Notes: generated by a model from the sequence alone, not told the origin. A DNA stretch of 64,000 bases from Chenopodium formosanum (GCA_024500155.1 CM044875.1:21144703-21208702); one strand, 5' to 3'. Positions 31,422 to 43,340 are shown, counted from the stretch's first letter. Numbers and translations: made by a program.

Positions 31422-33761
31422 AAACCTTTGCTTGTCCCTAAGCAAAGAGCTCATCAATGAACATATAAAACATTCCTCACCCCAATAATCAAATCAAGCA
31501 CAGACGATTCAAGGAAAATCTAATGAGCATACTTCAATATCAATCAATCTCATTCATCCAATCACTCTTCCTCCCCAACAATTGTCAAATAGAGCAAACC
31601 ACACGAGCATATAGAATTCAAGACTAGTGCTCACACACTCAACTCTCATTTATGTGGCGAGTAAAAGATGTACTCGATCGCTCTCCAACCACCCTTTTAT
31701 GTGAACAATGCCCTCCCAAACCACACACTCGTGTGTTTAAAAAGATAAGCACTCAACCTAATAGTCGACTCGGAATATGTCAATTCATAATTTGCATTGA
31801 TAAACAACACTTTCACATCTACACAACTCTATGCACAAGGTCGGAAGGTCTTTAAAGCTTGTAATGTAAGGCTAGGATAAAGGGTAAGAAATATTTGGGA
31901 ACATGTGAGAGAAAAGCCATGCTTAAAGGGAGCCAAATCCTAATAAAACAATGATCAACATCTCCAACATAACTAACTCCAACAAGAATCCACCAAATAC
32001 TACTCCAAACAACATAAACAATCCCAACACTTACAATTTCACTCATAAAAATATGACAATGTAGAACTTGAGTGAATAAACAAACTTTGAACTCATTCTT
32101 TTTTCAAACTTGATACTTTTTTTTTCCTTTGAATTTTTCTTGGGTAACTTTCATATAGATAATTTGAACATATAACAATTTTTTTCTTTTGCTTTTTTTT
32201 CTTTTTATTCCACATTGGAAATTTCAACTTTGAAACACAAATTCTTATTTTTTTCCAATCACAAAAATCAAAGAACAAATTCCTCTTCTTATACCTCCAC
32301 ATTGTGCAAATAATGTGCACACTACAAATCCCTCACCTCACTAACTATAACTCCCCCAAGCCAAGCTTGGGACTAGTAACCAATGGGGCTAAAAAGGCTT
32401 GTAATGTGGCTAAATAAACAATAAGAGGGCACAAGCAACAACATGGGTAGCAAGAAGGGAACAAATGTATCTAATATCGTCTGAAGGCTACCTAAAAGAA
32501 TGAACGCCTTCGTCCTCCTCATGTGCATAATAGGTGAGTCATGAAATACTACTCATAGTTGCAAACCAATACTCAAATTCATTGACATACCAGGAACTAA
32601 ACACACATTCCTAACCAAATCAACTAGTCAAGCACTACATTCACAAGTAGTTGGACAAAATTGACGCATGTTTAGGCATCCAAGCAATTAAACTTCAAAT
32701 CATGACCAACAAGTCCACAATGCTTATCATCAATAACCAAGAATCAAAACAAATTTTCTCAAGTATGGGGGCATAGAGAAGCATGATTTACAATTCATTG
32801 GAACGTATTTTTGGATTTTTTACTTTTTCAATTTTTTTGTATTTTTCTTATAGGAAAGCAATAAAACTACACTAGGAAAGCAGTAAAACTACACTAAGCA
32901 TACCAAGAGAGAGAGTGAAAGATATACCATATGAACACGAGAACCTCCCCCCAAGCTAAATCAGACAATGTCCTCATTGTCTTAAGGGGAAGCAAGTATT
33001 TAAGGTGACTACTCTTCATCATCATCACATCAATGTCACCAAAGCCTCAAGATTGCAATGCATCTCTTTGGAACAAAATTGGGCAAGAAAGAAACAAAGT
33101 GTTAGTGGAAAAAAGATAAAAATGGAGTCAGGTGCACTATTCTGATCATAACTTTTTATGTATAATTGATAATTCAATGATTCTAATTGCATTGGAAAGT
33201 AGACTTGAAGATCTTTCCAACGATAGGTCACACGCCAAAAACGGATAAGAAACGCAAAAGTTATGGCCTGTCAAAGTGGAGCAGTTTTGCTGATCCGCTC
33301 TCGCGCCCGGTCGGGCGCCATACCGCCCGGTAGGGCGCCACACCGCCCGGTAGAGCGGTATAAACCCTCTAAATTCTCTTTGTTCTCGCGCCCAGTCGGG
33401 CGGTCGAAATGTCCGTACTCGTCAACTCTCGCGCCCGGTCGAGCGGTCCTTCGCCCGGTCGGGCAAAAATTGTCAATTTTTCACCCTTGCTCTCGCGCCC
33501 GGTCGGGCGGTTCTTCGCCCGGTCGGGCCCGAGGCAATGTTTGGTACGAGAGACTCCATCTCTTTTTTTTCCAAATTTGACTAACTCTTTTCCTTCTAAC
33601 CTGTACGACTTAATAAACTCATTAAACTCTCTCCTCTCTCCTCTCACAAGAAATAGAAAGAAGACTAAAAAAAAAAAAAAAACAAGAAAAATACGGGTTG
33701 CCTCCCACAAAGCGCTGGTTTATTTAGGTCCCGCACGACCCTCTTACTACATGTCGGGAAG
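31422..33761 (-). other. Non-coding region replacing pol in the Athila-like element
   Basis: 2.3 kb with no RT, RNase H or integrase similarity. It contains two further polypurine-like tracts (near 32350 and 32945), a short AC/T-rich section and, at 33296-33535, a cluster of GC-rich dyads. The short open frames here have no recognisable domains. Confidence 0.75.
33296..33535. repeat. Cluster of CGCCCGGTCGGGCG dyads
   Basis: About eight copies of CGCCCGGTCGGGCG or one-to-two-base variants within 240 bp, each an inverted repeat around a central GT or GA. The same motif occurs in both LTRs (CGCCCGACCGGGCG, GCCCGATCGGGC). Confidence 0.88.
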
Positions 33762-36575
33762 TTAAGCCCCTTGGCCTATCGCTTGGTCGGGTGGTTCTTC
33801 ACCCGGTTGAGCGATTTTTAAACCACGACTCGGCTTCCTAACACGCCCTGTAAGGCGCCAATTCACCCTATTGGGTGGATCCTCGTTGGCTTGAACTGGT
33901 GGGTCTTTACTTTTGTTCGATTGAGAACCCTTTTTGACCGTTGGTTGCCTCGATTTATCACTTTGTTGAGCTATTACAACACGATCTGGTGGAACTCTCA
34001 CTATAGGCTCAGTTTCCGCAACTTGTGTACTCATTTCCACCTTCTCATCTTCAAAACCAAGACCTTCACAGTATAAGGCTTTCTCTATTGCGTCCACTTC
34101 CACTTTCCATTGGTTAGTTGTACCTGTAGAAGATGCAACACACGATACCGCCTCCAAGGGATCTTTAACAAAAGCTTGGGGCTTATTAGAACAATTACCA
34201 ACCACATCAATTTTATAACACTTCTCCTCTAGCATGGGGCTTTTATGGGTATTATTCAAATTAAAAACAATTTTATCATCCCCTACTGATAGTGTCAATT
34301 TACCACATTTCACATCTATAATTGCTCCAGCAGTATTAAGGAAGGGTCTACCCAAGATAATTGGGGTATGCAAATCCTCAGCCATATCAAGAACAACAAA
34401 ATCCACAGGTATATAAAATTTACCTAATCTAACAGGGACGTCTTCTAGAATGCCTATGGGGTATTTAGAAGAACGATCAGCCATTTGCAGAGTAATATTA
34501 GTAGACTTTAATTTACCCATTTTTAGCTTTAAACACACAGATAATGGCATGACACTAACACTAGCGCCCAAATCACACAATGCATTATCAATCATTAAAT
34601 TGCCAATATGACAAGGGATAGAAAAACTACCGGGATCTTTTAGTTTGGGTGGAGATTTATTTTGTAGTACGGCACTGCATTCAGCAGTAAAAGCGACAGT
34701 CTCTACCTCACTAATAGACCTTTTCCTAGTCAATATTTCTTTCATGAATTTTGCATATGCAGGTATTTGCGTGATTAATTCTGTAAAGGGAACTGTTACC
34801 TGCAAATCCTTCACCATGTCAAGGAACTTACCAAACTGCTTATCCATGGTGCTTTTCAAATGTCGATTTGGGAATGGTAGTTTGATAATTGGTTGTTGCA
34901 CATCATTATTCCTGTCTTGAGTTACAACCTTCCCTGAAGTTTTACCCTGCAATATAACATCAAAAATATTAGTACTACCCTTTAGCCCTGCAGGGCTAGG
35001 ATTAATATCCCTTGGTATAAAGGAATCAGGATTAGCAATTTTTATTGAAACAGGTTCATCTTCTTTGGGCATAGGAGGCCCATCATAGTGTGAACCACTC
35101 CTGAGGGTAATTGCAAACGCCTGATCTGTGGGTTGTACTGGTTGCGATGGTAGGGCTCCTTGTGGGCGAACCTGAAGAGCAGCGGCTAACTGTGCAATTT
35201 GAGTATCTATGACTTTATTGTGGGCTACAATCGAGTCAATTTGTGAGTCTCTACTCTCCATATGCTTTTGCATACTAGTTAACATCGCTCTAATTTCTGA
35301 TAAAACTGGGTCAGAAGGTGGTGGAGGAGTTTGCGGTTGGTTTTTCTGGCCAGCATTGGGATGGTAATATTTCTGCTGAGGTGGTGGTGCTGGTTGTTGT
35401 GGAGGTGGAGGTGTGGGATTTTGCACATTACTGCTCCTATAGGAAAGGTAAGGATGGTTCCGATACCCGGGATTATTATAGGTGTTGGAGTATGGTTTAT
35501 TTTGCTTGATGGACTGAAAAGCGTTGACCTGCTCCATACAACTCCTACACTCATGTTCCCAATGACCTACAACTCCACAATTTTCACAGAAAGCATCATT
35601 AGCATTATTATCAATTGCAGAAACATTAGTTATTTTAGAATTAGCAGTAGTAAGGTTATCCAATTTCTGACAAATAGAGGTTAATTGAGATTGCAAAAAG
35701 GATACAGAATCGACGTGGTGTTTTCCCTTGTTTGCAAAACCTCTAGGATTCCCATATTGGGAATTATGGATCGCCATATCTTCAATAACCTGACCTGCAT
35801 CATCAACATTGAGGTTCATAAACCTCCCATTAGCTGCAGAATCCAAAATTGCTCTAGAAGAATTTCCGATCCCATTGTAGAAAGCTTGTATCAACTGCCA
35901 CTGTGCTAAGTTATGATGAGGGCACTCTCTCTGCAGGTCTTTGAATCTCTCCCAAGCTTCATATAGTGACTCATCTGGCTCTTGGGCGAAATTTTGAATT
36001 GCGCTTCTCAATAGAGCTGTTTTCTCTGCAGGGTAATACTTGTTATAAAAATTCAAAACAAGAGTCTCCCAATTAGTAATGCCAAGTGCAGTTCTATTTA
36101 AACCATTAAACCACAGTTTAGCTTTTCCACATAAAGAGAAAGGAAAGAGAATCTCCCTTATTTGGTCTTGCGCGACCCCAGCTTGCCTTATAGTGTTACA
36201 ATATTGACAGTAGTCAGCAATGTGTAGATTTGGGTCTTCACCCTTAGCTCCACTAAATTGCTTCCTTTCTATCATCGTGATGAACTGGGGCTTGATCTCG
36301 AATTGAACTCCCTCAAGATCTGGCGTAGGAGAAAGGTGGGGAAAATGCGCCAAAGATGGCTGAGAATAGTCGCTGAGCTTTTTAGGTGGATTTTCTCCCA
36401 TCTCTAATTATGATTCTGAAGAAGTGTCTGGATCACTAGAATCAGATGAAGGGTCTCTAGGAATTTCACCACCAGAACTCGCCAGTATTTGCTTGTATAA
36501 ATTCTTTTGCCTATGGAAAGAGCGCTCGATCTCAGGATCGAAAGGAATGTAGCCTGATCTGGAACACCTGGGCAT
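33762..36575 (-). CDS. Athila-like Gag-protease ORF, one in-frame stop
   Basis: Start chosen at the ATG at 36573-36575 (MPRCSRSGYIPFDPEIERS, a typical Athila Gag N-terminus). A TAA at 36408-36410 interrupts, then the same frame is open from ATG 36399-36401 for 879 codons. Domains: Gag core (about residues 35-180 of the long ORF, LFPFSLCGKAKLWFNGL); CCHC zinc knuckle CENCGVVGHWEHEC; a Pro/Gln-rich linker; and a retropepsin-like domain with LCDLGASVSVMP and IILGRPFLNTAGA. Gag would form particles and the protease would process it. The last ~40 codons are made of the GC-rich dyad repeat. No pol follows. It is open enough to be expressed if initiation uses the second ATG. Confidence 0.88.
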
Positions 36576-36690
36576 AAACAAAGAACTAGACAACAGATAT
36601 GAGAACTGTCCCAAAAAAACTTATGTTCTCCGGGACGAAGGAAAATAATCTAGACTACAAAAACAATTAGAAATAAAAAATATAACCGTT

Positions 36691-36708
36691 TCCCCGGCAA
36701 CGGCGCCA
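36691..36708 (-). other. Primer binding site of the Athila-like element
   Basis: On the minus strand TGGCGCCGTTGCCGGGGA starts five bases after the LTR. This sequence is standard for Athila-type and related Gypsy elements (tRNA-Asp type, from family knowledge). Confidence 0.9.
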
Positions 36709-36713
36709 AATTT

Positions 36714-38228
36714 TGACAGGCTAAAGTCGTATCACCTAATCAAAAGTAATTACCTAAGTCCTCTAACTAAAGTAGATAGGGAAGTAGGGTCGAATCCACA
36801 GGGAAACTAGTCTTTCTATTTCTAACTAATTAATAGCAATCTAAATTATTAGTAACAATTTGTTGTGATTTAAAGATTATACTACGAAGAATATAAGTAG
36901 GGAAAATAAAATAAGAGGAATCAATGAATTAAGGACCTAGGGCATAGGTTCACCAATAAATAATATTTCAGGGTAAAACATAATAACCAATCATTAATGC
37001 ATCAATTAACCAGATAATAAAGGGCTTTCGCTACGTATTACAATCACAGAATTAATCTACCGGTATTAAATTTCATCTCTCGAATCTCGACTTAACCATT
37101 TATAGATTAACCTGCCTATTGAAACTAGACCTAAACATCAATTCTCATCTCTCAAATCTCGAATCAATATTGTCAAACTCATGCATAAAAGATCAGGCCT
37201 AATCTAGTCACAGAGCATTAAATCAATCAATAGGAAATTAATATAACATTGATAATTAACAACAATAAATTACCCCTTCATATTATTTATGGATCCCCAT
37301 AAACCCTAGAAAAAGAACTACTCACATAATTAAATCTAAACTAATCAAAGCAACAAAATAAAACATGATAGAAGGAATAAAATAAATAACTGAGATTAAG
37401 AGAAAAGAAATCGTTACCAAAGTAATCAGAATAAAGAGTTGAGTAAAGAACAAAAGTATATAGTGTAGAGAGAGAAAATAAGCTTAAGTAGAGAGAGAAA
37501 ATCTAAGAGAAAGAATTACCAAAGTAAAGGAAGAATAACGAAGTGTAAAAAAAAGAATCCTAAACTTGCTTAACAAAAACATATTTATAATAAGCAAGAA
37601 TCCTAAACTAAAACAAACTAAACGATGCTTAAAAGATCTATCAGAGACACACGCCCGACCGGGCGCCACACCGCCCGACCGGGCGCGCCTTTTTGTTGCG
37701 ATATAAGTCTTCTTTGCCCGATCGGGCGCGCCATCGGGCGGACCATCGGGCGGACCACCGGGCGGACCACCGGGCAGACCATCGGGCAGACCACCGGGCA
37801 GACCACCGGGCGGACCATCGGGCAGACCACCGGGCAGACCACCGGGCAGACCACCGGGCGGACACCCTTGGGCCGCTTGGACTCCTCGTTTAGGCTCGTA
37901 ACTTGGCCCAAACCAAATATCCTCTTTGGGGCTTTAATCATTCGGTCCAAATGCCTCGTCTTCACACAAGTCGAGCCCTTATTCACCGGTTTGATTACTC
38001 TAACCGATCTTGGGCTACGAAAGATGGTCGTGCTCCTCCAATGCTCGTAGTTGCTCCATAAAATCCCGGGAAAGTACTCCAAAGGTGCAATTCCCTACAA
38101 AACTCAACCAAAACTACGAAAACACTAGAAAACACATATTAGTAATAAAAATGGCTCTAAAGAGCCAAAAACACTACTAATAATGACCAAGGGACGGGGG
38201 TAAAATACTACATAAACTAGACATATCA
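36714..38228 (-). repeat. 5' LTR of the Athila-like element
   Basis: Starts TGACAGGCTAAAG and ends CATATCA. Near-identical to 29891-31407 over about 1.5 kb. Confidence 0.95.
37736..37867 (+). repeat. 12-bp minisatellite in the Athila-like 5' LTR
   Basis: Eleven 12-bp units as in the other LTR, but in a different order of GGGCGG/GGGCAG and CATC/CACC variants. Confidence 0.95.
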
Positions 38229-38233
38229 GACCA

Positions 38234-39474
38234 TGGGACTATGTGCCTAGACTCAATTAAGAACTGAACATGATTACTGCCATTAATAAAACAATTAAAC
38301 TGTTTTAGCAAATTGATTAATCAGACTCGTCGTGAAGACTCGAGCAAAAATACAGGCTGTCGTCAGACGACAAAACTGTCACCAGACGCTAAGGGTCAGC
38401 GCCAGACGACGGGATCGTCGCCTGGCGCTAATCTCTAGCGCGTGGCGCCATAGTCCAAATCTCTGCGCTATTCTGGAACATCGATCTGGGACTGTTTCGA
38501 GTATTTTGCTCTAAAGGGACAAGCCTAAAAGTCGTGCTAAGCCAAGTTTGATCAATTTATTAGACTTTAACCATTTGTTAATTAATTAATTAAATTAGCA
38601 AAGTCCTTTAGTCATTAATTTATTTAAATCATTCACAAGTTAAACAAAAGGCTAGGGGAAAATACATATAGGTTATGCACAAACAAATAATTCAAGTAGT
38701 CATATAGTCACGATATGATGTAATGAGTTTGCAATCTAACCATGGCTCTAGTCCTCTAAAGTTCGGGATATGGGTTAGTCAAAGAGGGTCCATGGTTATG
38801 AGTCCGGATGCACTGCGCGGAAGCCTTACCTTTGAAAGGGTCGGCGCATGTGGATGGGACCCCGCGAGTTAAACTCGCTTCCACTGTTTGGTGAATTCAA
38901 CAAACTCGGATGTACCCTTCGTTGCCAGGAGCGTTCGATTGGGTAGATGGAGCGTGAATCCCCAGAGGTTTATGGCCATATGTAGAACACATATGGGTTT
39001 CAGAAAAAAGGGGAAAACTCAATCAGGAAGTAAAATCGAGCAAACAGTACTAGAAAACTAGTCGAAACAAAAAGGTAGATTTCTGGCTCGGTATTGGAAG
39101 AATTCGGCGCGAGAAAATAACGTCTGTCACCAGACGCTGGCATTGTCGCCAGGCGGCAGCGCCATCATTTAGCGCTGACGCTGTTTTCTCGGCGCTAATT
39201 CCTACATGCCTCAGCAACTTTCTGTTCTTGAATTTTTCAGTTTTTTCTTAGCGCTATTTCGACTTTAGTTGTGAAAGATATTTCCCTAGTTTCCTACGTG
39301 TAAAAATCCTATGTTTTTGACGCATTTCGGATGGTCTTTCCAATGCGGACCTTTTTATGAATATGCCAATAATGTCAATCAAAATTATGCACATGAAATA
39401 CTTAGAACTTCTCGAGTCTCATCCACTCATTCTAAATCATTGCCAAAATAAATTTTAGGAATTAAAATAGAAAT
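38234..39474 (-). other. Leader of the Ogre/Tat-like element (primer-site-proximal part)
   Basis: 1.24 kb of untranslated sequence between the Athila-like insertion and the primer site. It holds clusters of GTCGCC/CCAGACG dyads (38330-38450 and 39120-39175) and a compact hairpin GCGAGTT-A-AACTCGC at 38864-38878. No ORF with recognisable domains. Confidence 0.7.
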
Positions 39475-39476
39475 CC

Positions 39477-39494
39477 TCCCTAGCGGAGTCGCCA
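39477..39494 (-). other. Primer binding site of the Ogre/Tat-like element
   Basis: On the minus strand TGGCGACTCCGCTAGGGA lies six bases from the LTR. TGGCGACTC is the start of Ogre/Tat primer sites (tRNA-Arg type). Confidence 0.85.
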
Positions 39495-39500
39495 AAAAAC

Positions 39501-42270
39501 TGTGGGGAATATTTCAAACATCCCACACTTGAGCCCCACTGTGATCATACACTTAGGCATAGTGGCGTCCAAAGGGAAGGAAGCTAGAGCAAAAGAGTTG
39601 CAACAAGTTTTAGGAACTTGTAAACCGTTCACAGGGTGAAGATTACACCCTTAACGATCCAGGAGATTGTTAACTCAAATAGATCTGGAACCATGACTGG
39701 AAGTTTGGGGATGAAGGTACAAATCCAACCTAAAAGATATTAAACTTGCCCTAAATAGGCCTCTACTTTATTCTTCTCGTATTCATGTGCGCTTTCTGAC
39801 TAACATACAATCAATAGATTAACCCTAAACCTGTTTAGTCTATTTTGGTTGAAAATTAATGCACAACAAAACTATTATTGGTGATCACTTAAATTATAAT
39901 CACATTAACCTAAACAAGATTATTAATTATCTCATTAAGCGTAATTACAAGTACAAATTCCCTTTAAACATGCATAAAAGGCGTGATCAAACAATAACAA
40001 TAACATAATATAATATCAAGCAACATAATAATAATCATCATAATAATATTCTCAACCTCAAAGGATAATAATATTAGCAAGATCCTAGGCATGATACTAA
40101 CAAGATTAATAACAAACCATAACATGTCACTAAACATTAAAGATCAGTTAGCCCTAACATGACACTAACATGATATTAGAAAAGAAATAGGAAGCATCAT
40201 AAACATACATGATATTAGAAATTAATTATCACCCTAAACATGATAGTAACATGATACTAGGAATTAACAAAATAATCTAAGCATGATTTCTAAATCAAAA
40301 GATCAATAAAGCAATTAAATTACTTACTTCGATGCCTCATATCTCTTTCTAATAACAAAATACACACGTTAGTAACTTCAAGAAAAATAATAAATCAAAC
40401 AATTAAATTAATTGAAATAGAGATTTGGGACCAAACTCTCAGAAATATTAAACCTTTCACGTCTAGAGCGAAGGCAACTTCGAACTTGACTAGGTGTGTC
40501 TAGAACTAATGTATGAGGAATTTTGTATTTTGTAAAAAGGGAAAGGTTTAGAAGAAGAAGAGAAAGAGAAGCTTCTAGCTTTTAGAGAGAGAATAGAGAG
40601 AGATGATGATTGTTGATGATTGAAAACAGGGAGATACGACCCCTATTTATAGGAAAAATAGCACGGGATCAAAGAAAATCATATTCGGAATAAAATACCT
40701 CCTGTCGCCAACGACAGGAGTCAGCGCCAGACGACAAGCTCGTCGCCAGGCGACGACTCTGTCGTCTTGCGCTGGTTCAAAAGTACAACGCGCTTTTACA
40801 CGCGGAATGACTTTTTAAACCGGTTACAGATAATTCTGCGTCCAAGTAGATTTAAAATCAGATTTAACATATTTTATTCAGAATAAAAAATCTTTTTAAA
40901 AAAAATATAATCATCAATCCTTATCCTATTAGAATTAAAGAGAACCTTCTAGATATTCCTAATTACTTTAGGAATAATAATTAATAGGCTCTCCTCTAGA
41001 TCATTGGGCTTCATTTAAAATTATTGGGCCCAACTTAATTTAATCCATATCTTCCTCATAATTCATCGGAATTGGGCTTATAATATACAGCCCCGTATCT
41101 GAGATTTTAGTGGCCCGGGGCAGAGATATAAAATTGGCCCTAATTAACAAAATAAATAATATTATTATAAAAAGTTGGGTATGCATTTCTATTTGATTTT
41201 CCCGGTTACATATTTAAGAAGACTAAGTGATTAATAATCTTCCCTCAAAAAAAAAAAGGTGATTAATAATCTTTTAAAAGCAGCAATTTTCATATATAAG
41301 TTCTTAACCGCAAAATCACCACCCCACAAAACCCTCACCTCGCAGCCACTAAGGATCGATAATTTGGTACTTTATAGGAAAATTAAACAAGTATTATAAA
41401 ATTACATAATTTATAATTACATACTCCTATGATTATGAATTAAAAATGAACTTACAATGCAAATTAGGATCATCGCCTCTTCGGCAGTGATTCAAGCCAA
41501 CCAATCAATGTGACTTTATTCTCTAATTTTGAAATCATTTATGCAGATTGATGAAAAATTAATGGAAAGAAGAGAATTTAATGAGTGATGGAGGAAGAAT
41601 TATATACAATTAGATTAATGCCCGTTAAAAGTATATAGTGAATTGATCGTTGTTGAAAATTTTCAACTTCAATTGAATCATTTGACTAGAAATTGGAAAA
41701 AGATACATTTTGAAAAATCTAAACTACCATGAGAAGGGAATTATAATTTAATGATTGTTCATTTAAGGGGTGAATTAAATTATTCACTTTGGAAAGTGAA
41801 GTGTTTAGGCGAAAAATCAGGGAGGAAGAACCAAAATTGGGTTATTTATATTCTTTTCATATTCTCTGACTTTACACTTGCTATATTATTATATTTTTCT
41901 TTTTTTTTGTTCTGTTTTTTTTGGGGCCTTCTGTTAAGTGAATTTGGGCTTTTCAAGATGGTGCCCAGGGCGGTTGCCCCAGCAGCCCTGCCCTTGCTAC
42001 AGCCCTGATAATATATCATTGGAAAGCTCTTTTCAAGCCCAATTCAACTACACTTTTATTGGACCCTTATCATGGACCAAACCAAATTAGACTGGCTATT
42101 TTTATATAGAGTAAGAAAAGAAATATTTTTAAAAACAGAAAGAGAAATATTTTAATAAAAACATCCTCATCACTACACTTTTCACACTTTCACTTCGTTC
42201 GATAATCAAATGACGTGAAGGGTATTCATCACTGGGTTTGGTTTTGGGATGACACATTTGGGTGTCTACA
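39501..42270 (-). repeat. 5' LTR of the Ogre/Tat-like element, with hAT insertion
   Basis: Begins TGTGGGGAATATTTC and ends GGTGTCTACA. Without the 41088-42007 insert and its 8-bp duplication it is 1842 bp, matching the 1839-bp solo LTR at 4140. It contains a GTCGCCAGGCGAC cluster near 40700-40770. Confidence 0.92.
41088..42007. mobile_element. hAT-type non-autonomous element in the LTR
   Basis: 920 bp starting CAGCCCCGTATCTGAG and ending TTGCTACAGCCCTG, with short imperfect inverted ends (CAG..C.GTA). Perfect 8-bp duplication ATAATATA at 41080-41087 and 42008-42015. It is absent from the solo LTR at 4140. The ORF inside has no transposase motif. Confidence 0.9.
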
Positions 42271-43340
42271 CATATCATCCGACAAAATGTACGTATCCAC
42301 TATCAAATAACGCATATCCTCTAACAAGTTGTACATATATATCATTTGTCAAATAATATATATCCTCTATCAAAATATACATATCCTCCAACAAATGAAA
42401 CATATCCTCCATCAAATAATATATATCTCCTAACGTATTATACATATCTTCCTACAAATTGTACATATCTTCTACCAAATAATACATATCCTCTAATTAA
42501 CAATATGTACATATCCTCTATTAAATAATATATATCCTCTAATAAATTGTACATATCTTCTATCAAATAATACATATCCTCTAATAAATTGTACATATCT
42601 TCTATCAAATACTACATATCCTTTTATTAAAAAACTGTGTATATCCTCTATCAAATAATACACATTCTCTAGGAAACTGTACATATCATTTATCAAATAA
42701 TGTATATCCACTAACAAATTGTACATATCTTCTATTGAATAATGCATATCCTCTAACAAATTGTACACATCCTCAATCAAATAATACATATAATTCAATA
42801 AACTATACATATCCCCTATTAATTAATGTATATCCTCCATTATACTATACATATTCTCTAATATAGTACATATTCTCTATCAAATAATACATATCCATCA
42901 ACAATTTGTATATTTTACATATCCTTTATCAGATAATATGTATCCTCCAACAAATTATACATAACCTGCAACAAACTGTACATATCCTCTATTAAATGGA
43001 TCATATCCTCCAACAAATTATTTATATCTTCTATCAAATAATACATATCTTTCAACAAACTATACATATACTCTATCAAATAATACATTTATTCCAAGAA
43101 AATATACATATCCTCTATCAAATATTATATATATCCTCCAACAAATTATACATATCATCCAACAAACAATCATATCGTTCAATAAACTCTGATTTATTAT
43201 ACAATAGAGAGGATATTAATATTATAAATAATGATAGAGGACATGCTTTTATAAGATAGATGATTTATATTATAAAATAGATAATATGTATTATATGATA
43301 ATTAATATGTTCAATTTGATTTATAATATCCTCAGTGTAA
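42271..43340. repeat. 21-bp minisatellite array B, right part
   Basis: Some 40 units of about 21 bp, alternating two types, for example ACATATCCTCTAATAAATTGT and ACATATCTTCTATCAAATAAT, with occasional indels. From about 43195 the TATCCTCTATT motif also appears in the opposite orientation (AATAGAGAGGATATT, GATAGAGGACAT). Open frames here are due to the period being a multiple of three. Confidence 0.9.

Larger units (their letters stand above)
29891..38228 (-). mobile_element. Athila-like non-autonomous Gypsy element (gag-protease only)
   Basis: 8338 bp, flanked by GACCA on both sides (29886-29890 and 38229-38233), with two ~1516-bp LTRs that look nearly identical. On the minus strand: a primer site TGGCGCCGTTGCCGGGGA (36708-36691), one gag-protease ORF, 2.3 kb of non-coding sequence and a polypurine tract at the left LTR. 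RT, RNase H and integrase are completely absent, so it must use enzymes from a related full-length element. The primer site and the LCDLGAS protease motif point to the Athila lineage. Confidence 0.92.
28019..42270 (-). mobile_element. Ogre/Tat-like Gypsy retrotransposon derivative, deleted and invaded
   Basis: Bounded by TGTAGGGAATATTTC (28019) and GGTGTCTACA (42270) with target duplication CATAT at 28014-28018 and 42271-42275. Read on the minus strand it has a full 5' LTR (42270-39501), a primer site beginning TGGCGACTC of the kind seen in Ogre/Tat elements (tRNA-Arg type), a long leader and a short gag ORF. The gag then fuses directly to the inner part of a truncated 3' LTR (28646-28019). 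The pol region and about two thirds of the 3' LTR are gone. An Athila-like element (29891-38228) sits in the leader, and a hAT-type element in the 5' LTR. Confidence 0.88.

Noticed and set aside
33369..33765. Plus- and minus-strand ORFs of 105-118 codons in the pol-replacing region
   Set aside because: They consist of the GC-rich dyad repeat and homopolymers, with no domain and no stop-free extension.
41751..42008. 85-codon ORF at the end of the hAT-type element
   Set aside because: No hAT dimerisation or zinc-finger motif, and it runs over the element's terminal repeat.
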